In this document: piece by piece, positions 59,923-64,000 of the stretch
How the letters are laid out: every line of letters starts with the position of its first letter
Position numbering within the stretch: position 1 is the first letter of the stretch
NCBI GenBank assembly: GCA_028455995.1
Contig: JABELC010000002.1
Coordinates: 1,674,001-1,738,000 of the forward strand
Length of the DNA stretch: 64,000 nucleotides
Source of the DNA: Scleromitrula shiraiana
Taxonomy: Eukaryota > Ascomycota > Leotiomycetes > Helotiales > Sclerotiniaceae
Reading direction: 5' to 3'
Notes under the pieces: model-generated
Told to the model about the DNA's origin: nothing
The model's database searches: none
Seen by the model: only the letters and a program-made list of their open reading frames with translations
Translations under genes and position numbers: made by a program

Positions 59923-61637
59923 AGATCATCTTTCCTTTCGATCTAATATTGGTTTAAGAGGCATTGTTATGGGTTCCAAGAATTGAACGAAACCAAATCA
60001 TGGGTGGATTACGGAGAAGGGTATCCTCTTAGGTTTCTGGTGTAACACTGGTGGGGTTGTTCTTTGAGGGGATTGCACTTTTACTTTTCTACTTCAGGCG
60101 TACATATATTACTGCATCCAGGGAACCTGGACAAACATGTGTTTGGCGGTTTGGTTTGAGGATTGGTGAAATCGAAGTGTCTGTTTTTTTTTTCACGCAA
60201 GTAGATGAGATGAGTGCATTTCGTTTTTTCTCGAAAAAAAGTTTGTATCTAGATAATAGGGAGTATTGGCTTTTGGCGTTTTGTGGACATAGAGAATAAA
60301 TGACTTATGAAATCTTAATTATTCCAACAAAGAATGAATGAAATGACCATTCGTATCCATCTCTCTTTGCCTCAACACGCGAGACATTATTCACAAGGTC
60401 AAGCTTGAAAACTTGAGAACCAATACCTTATGCTGATTCTAGATAGGAAAGCACAGCTCTCATGTGATGATCTATCATCCTGGAATCCTTGCCTTGTATG
60501 CAATAGTAGGCATTCATCTAGATGATTGGATCGAATGAAAAAGTTACGTTGCCAAGGGTTGATGATTTAGAAGATGTTTTTTTTTTTGGAGGTTCTGAGC
60601 TGGCGTTGCAGCTGGGCGTGGCGGGCGGATTTGTGATTTGTGATTTGATTTGGTCTGGTGGGATGAATCAATGGATGGATGGATGGATGGATGGATGGAT
60701 GGATGAGAAATGCGGTCTGAACTTTTCTTCGTTTTCTTGTGGTCAAATCGAAATCAAATAAATTTGGGAAAAAATAGGATTTTTTTATTTATTTAAAACT
60801 ACCTAGGTAGTTTTATCGAGCAGAGCATTTATCTGGTACTTGCGAATAGGGGGTCCCCCAACTTGACTTGACTTGGCTTGAACTTGCTGGATTCCAGGTC
60901 GAGGTTTCGATTCGATAAGGGAAGGCTTAATTTAAGGCAAGGTGATTGCGGGTAAATATCGGGAGGGTCTTTTACAACCAAGCATTGAAAAGTATCGGAC
61001 GGTAAGGTAACTAACTAACTACCTTCTGGGGAAGTTGATAAAACAAAAATAAATAAGTAGGGGAGAAAGAGGGAAAGAAAAAAAGAAGATTGTGGTCTAG
61101 GAATCTTTTACGCACGTTACTACTTTGCATGATTTTACTTTACTTTGCATACGAGAGATATACTACGATCGATTAATTGGTTGATTGATTGATTTGAGTG
61201 AAGGTAGGGATTTGGAGGCTTGACGAACGAGGGGAAAATCGATAAATAAAAGATTGGATAGGCACGAATTTGGGGATTTGGGGAGACTAGGAATTGATTG
61301 ATTGATCGATCGATCGATTGGTATTAAGGAAGAAGGCAAAGGAAAGGGAATAGGGAAGGGATTCGATTTCGAGGATAGGATAGGATAGGATAGGATCTGT
61401 TGAATGCGATTCGATTCGACATTTCTCTGCAGGATATTCATAAACGCAAGCAAGCAAGCAAGCAAGTTCCTCGACGAACGAAGCTACGGAGAACCACGAA
61501 ACGATCGATCGCTTGATTTATTGGTATACATACTTGTGGTTGGATTGATTGGTCGATTGATTGGTTATCTGTGGAAGGTTGGCTGGTAGATTGGCATTCT
61601 TGGGGGAAAGGGGGGAAACACCTGTTTATCCGCGCAG
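59923..61637. other. 1.7-kb intergenic region
   Basis: No gene recognised. It has a GGAT tract at 60668-60703, a 22-bp palindrome at 60794-60815, ATAGG repeats at about 61373-61396 and CAAG repeats at 61448-61466. Confidence 0.55.
60794..60815. repeat. 22-bp perfect palindrome
   Basis: TAAAACTACCT is followed directly by its reverse complement AGGTAGTTTTA, with no loop, centred on CCTAGG. Confidence 0.85.
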
Positions 61638-64000
61638 ATGGAGAGTCCGAAGTTTGAAGGAAGTGAGGGGGATGGGAATAGCAATGGGGCTGGAGCTGGA
61701 GCTGGAGCTGGAAAGGGATTTATACCACTAGTGACAGTGGTAGATTTTCATCATCATAGGTGGGTTTATACTTTGGACAAAACGCACATACACATACTAT
61801 GGAAAAGTGGAACGGTAGATTGGGACGGTAACTGACTGCATTTTTCTTTTGGATTTTACAGAGGACCGGAAGTCGAATATTGGTTTGGCGCTGAGGAGGG
61901 ATCGGATCCCGCTGTGGATAATGAATGGCCTTTGTTGCCTTTTATGGCTTTAAGTGATGGAGCGCATGCGTGAGTTATTTTCTCTCCCTTTATGAAGTTT
62001 TCAGTTCTGCAGATTATAGTATGGTTGCTAAATGGACCCCGAAAACTAGATCAACAGAAGATTTCTCCTACTTTACACTCCTACGGCCCGCACGCAACAA
62101 CCTGCCACCCACCTCACTATTTGGAATCTCCTGTACACGACAAATGGATGCATCCATGCTACTCAATCGACCTGCAGATGTGACTCGATCGGCGGTGCAA
62201 AAAGCGGTGGTGATTATAGCGGATTCGCCGCAGTTTTTTGGCATGTTAAGGGAAAGGTTGGGGGTGGTTACGAAGGCATGGTTTGCGCAGAGGGAGTTTA
62301 CGGATACGGAGATTTTGAGGAGGTTTCAGGAGAGTTTGGCGGAGGAGAAGAATAGAGGGGAGTTGGGTGATAGGGAGGAATATTTGGGGATGAGTTTGAG
62401 GGAGTTGGTTAGGGAGTTTAAGTGGCAGACTTTGGTCCTTTTTAAATGCTGTCTGTTGCAGCCGAAGGTATGTTATTTTATGTTGTGTTCCCTTCCTTGA
62501 TTTTTTTCACCATTTGAAAAGATATTGACGGAGATGGTAGATGTTGTTCTTTGGTTCGAGATGTGAGAGGTTGTGTATGATGCAGTTTTCACTTATATCA
62601 TTGATACCGGGTCTCATACGGAATCTACAAGACTGTGCAGATCCCGAATTGGATAATTATCAGAAGAATTTGGTGAAACCGACTAGTTTGAAAACGAGTG
62701 ATAGGAATTCGTTATTGTGTTATATGGGATTACCTTTGCAAATATTTGGCAAGGTAGGTACAGCGATTTTTATGAGAATGGTTTTAAATTGAATGCTAAC
62801 CAATTATTTAGGGAAGTCTCTTTGGTCCTTATACCCCTTTGCAGCAACTTGATATATTAGCGGATTACGGCACGAAATCATATATTGTGGGTTCTACGAA
62901 CTCGCTACTTTTACAACAGAAGGATCGATATAGCGATATCCTTATTAATTTGGACGAACTCACGATAGTAATCACATCGGCATCTCTAAGATCAGCCTTA
63001 GCACTTTCATCGGCTGATCGAAGATGGATTGACTTCATTACTCAGACAGTTAATGATACCTGGGATGAAGCGAACCCCAGCCGACCTAAAACAATGGGTT
63101 ATGTAGGATCTGAAGAGTTCATTCGACTTCAGTTTGAAGAGTACCTCCTATCTCTCATCTCCTCGGTTAAATGTCACAATTACCTTGCTCTACATGCGCA
63201 TAATCCTAAGATTCAACTCCCACAAGTTGAAGGCGACCCCGCGAATGATTTCGGCATCGAATGGATTGAATCTTGGACTAGATCGGAAAATTACCAAATC
63301 TGGGATAAACATACCGATTCTCATCTTTTCGATATTGTAGAGCCTAAACATCCCTGTGCAGGCGGTCTCACGATAGATGATGTACAGAGAAGAATCGCAG
63401 AACAGGTCAAAGAAATGCATCTAGACGAGAGATTTGCCGTAGGAAAAGAAGTCATAGGTCGAAACTTTGCAGCGGGCAAGGAAAAAGCTAGCACGGTTTT
63501 TGGAAAACTCTATGCGGATATGGAGGTATTTCGTGAGAATCAGAGGAAGAAACACGAGGAAAGTCAAGCAGCTAAGTTGGCGGCGGAGAAAAATAACGCC
63601 CTCGCTTTGTCGGCTTCGAATTCAAATGGGAACGGGAGTGGACCTACTAGTCCCACTGGGTCTGATTTCGGTGGCGGTGCTAAGACGGCGGTCCAAAGCG
63701 TGGGGAGTAAAGCGGGAGCTTACATTGGGAGCTGGGGGGCTTGGGTTGGGGAGAAGAGGAAGGCGGGGTGGGGGAGGAGTAGTGCTAGTTTAAATGGGAA
63801 TGTGGCGCAGAGTGTGGGGAATACGAATGGGAATGGGAAGAGGGAATCGAGAGATGGGAAGGAAAATATTCAACCGGTTCACATTGGTGATGATGGTGCT
63901 GGGGGGAATGGCAAGGGAAATGAAAGATTGAGGGAGAATTTGGGGAGTCCGAGATCGGTGGTTTCGCCGAGGGGGAGGGGAAGTTTCGAAGAAAGTATTT
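61638..64000 (+). CDS. AVL9: AVL9-like late secretory pathway protein (partial, 5' part)
   Basis: Exons 61638..61759, 61862..61969, 62050..62467, 62541..62753 and 62812..beyond the window give 683 residues so far. AVL9 proteins belong to the DENN-related group and act in exit of cargo from the Golgi. The start contains GFIPLVTVVDFHHHR-GPEVEYWFG, then LPFMALSDGAHA-STEDFSYFTLL, LFGISCTRQ, FAQREFTDTEIL, SLRELVREFKWQTLVLFKC and FSLISLIPGLI, all family blocks. A short Gly-Ala repeat sits at residues 17-24. After about residue 560 the protein becomes low-complexity (Gly, Asn, Ser), rich in basic residues. No stop is met before position 64000. All joins keep frame. Confidence 0.9.

Overview
This window is nuclear DNA of a filamentous ascomycete. 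Genes are split by many short introns (about 45-135 nt) with GT..AG ends and visible CTAAC/CTGAC-type branch sites. Intergenic DNA is AT-rich and full of microsatellites. The protein set (TOK-type K+ channel, AreB-type GATA factor, class III G-alpha, Hog1-type MAP kinase, S1/P1 nuclease) is typical of Pezizomycotina. By general impression of the protein sequences I favour a Leotiomycete close to Botrytis/Sclerotinia, but that is inference.

Layout. 1-6.8 kb: the 3' end of a membrane-protein gene, a two-pore outward-rectifier K+ channel gene with an acidic repeat tail, and a decayed FAD-linked (BBE-like) oxidase gene. 8.0-10.0 kb (minus strand): an AreB/ASD4-type GATA-leucine-zipper regulator with two possible amino ends. 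12.3-36.9 kb is a dense housekeeping block: KRR1 (ribosome biogenesis), a secreted S1/P1 nuclease, PMS1 (mismatch repair), a fungal membrane protein, ARH1 (ferredoxin/adrenodoxin reductase), ETF-alpha, RSC8/SWI3-like chromatin remodeller subunit, RRN5-like Pol I factor, IRC3-like mitochondrial helicase, an unrecognised 515-aa protein and a small cupin. 38.3-40.9 kb: cullin-1. 40.9-47.7 kb: a 6.8-kb region without genes, carrying dense microsatellites, two G-quadruplex-type tracts and one MITE-like inverted-repeat element. 47.7-64 kb: class III G-alpha, glycogen phosphorylase, Hog1-type MAPK, and the 5' part of an AVL9-like gene that runs off the window, separated by gene-poor stretches of 1.7-4 kb.

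The genes do not form an evident pathway cluster. Local links are pairs: ARH1 and ETF-alpha are tail-to-tail mitochondrial flavoprotein genes 40 bp apart, and RRN5/IRC3 and the membrane protein/ARH1 share short head-to-head promoters.

The most interesting observation is at the end of the Hog1-type MAPK gene. Reading through the last intron and splicing it give two alternative carboxyl ends that resemble each other (Y-x-x-hydrophobic-hydrophobic-D-Y), which looks like a diverged tandem copy of the terminal exon. Others are the new 241-bp MITE-like element, the pseudogenised BBE-like oxidase, and a 12-nt micro-exon in the nuclease gene. All gene models were built by hand from splice signals and reading-frame continuity; no alignment or transcript data were available.
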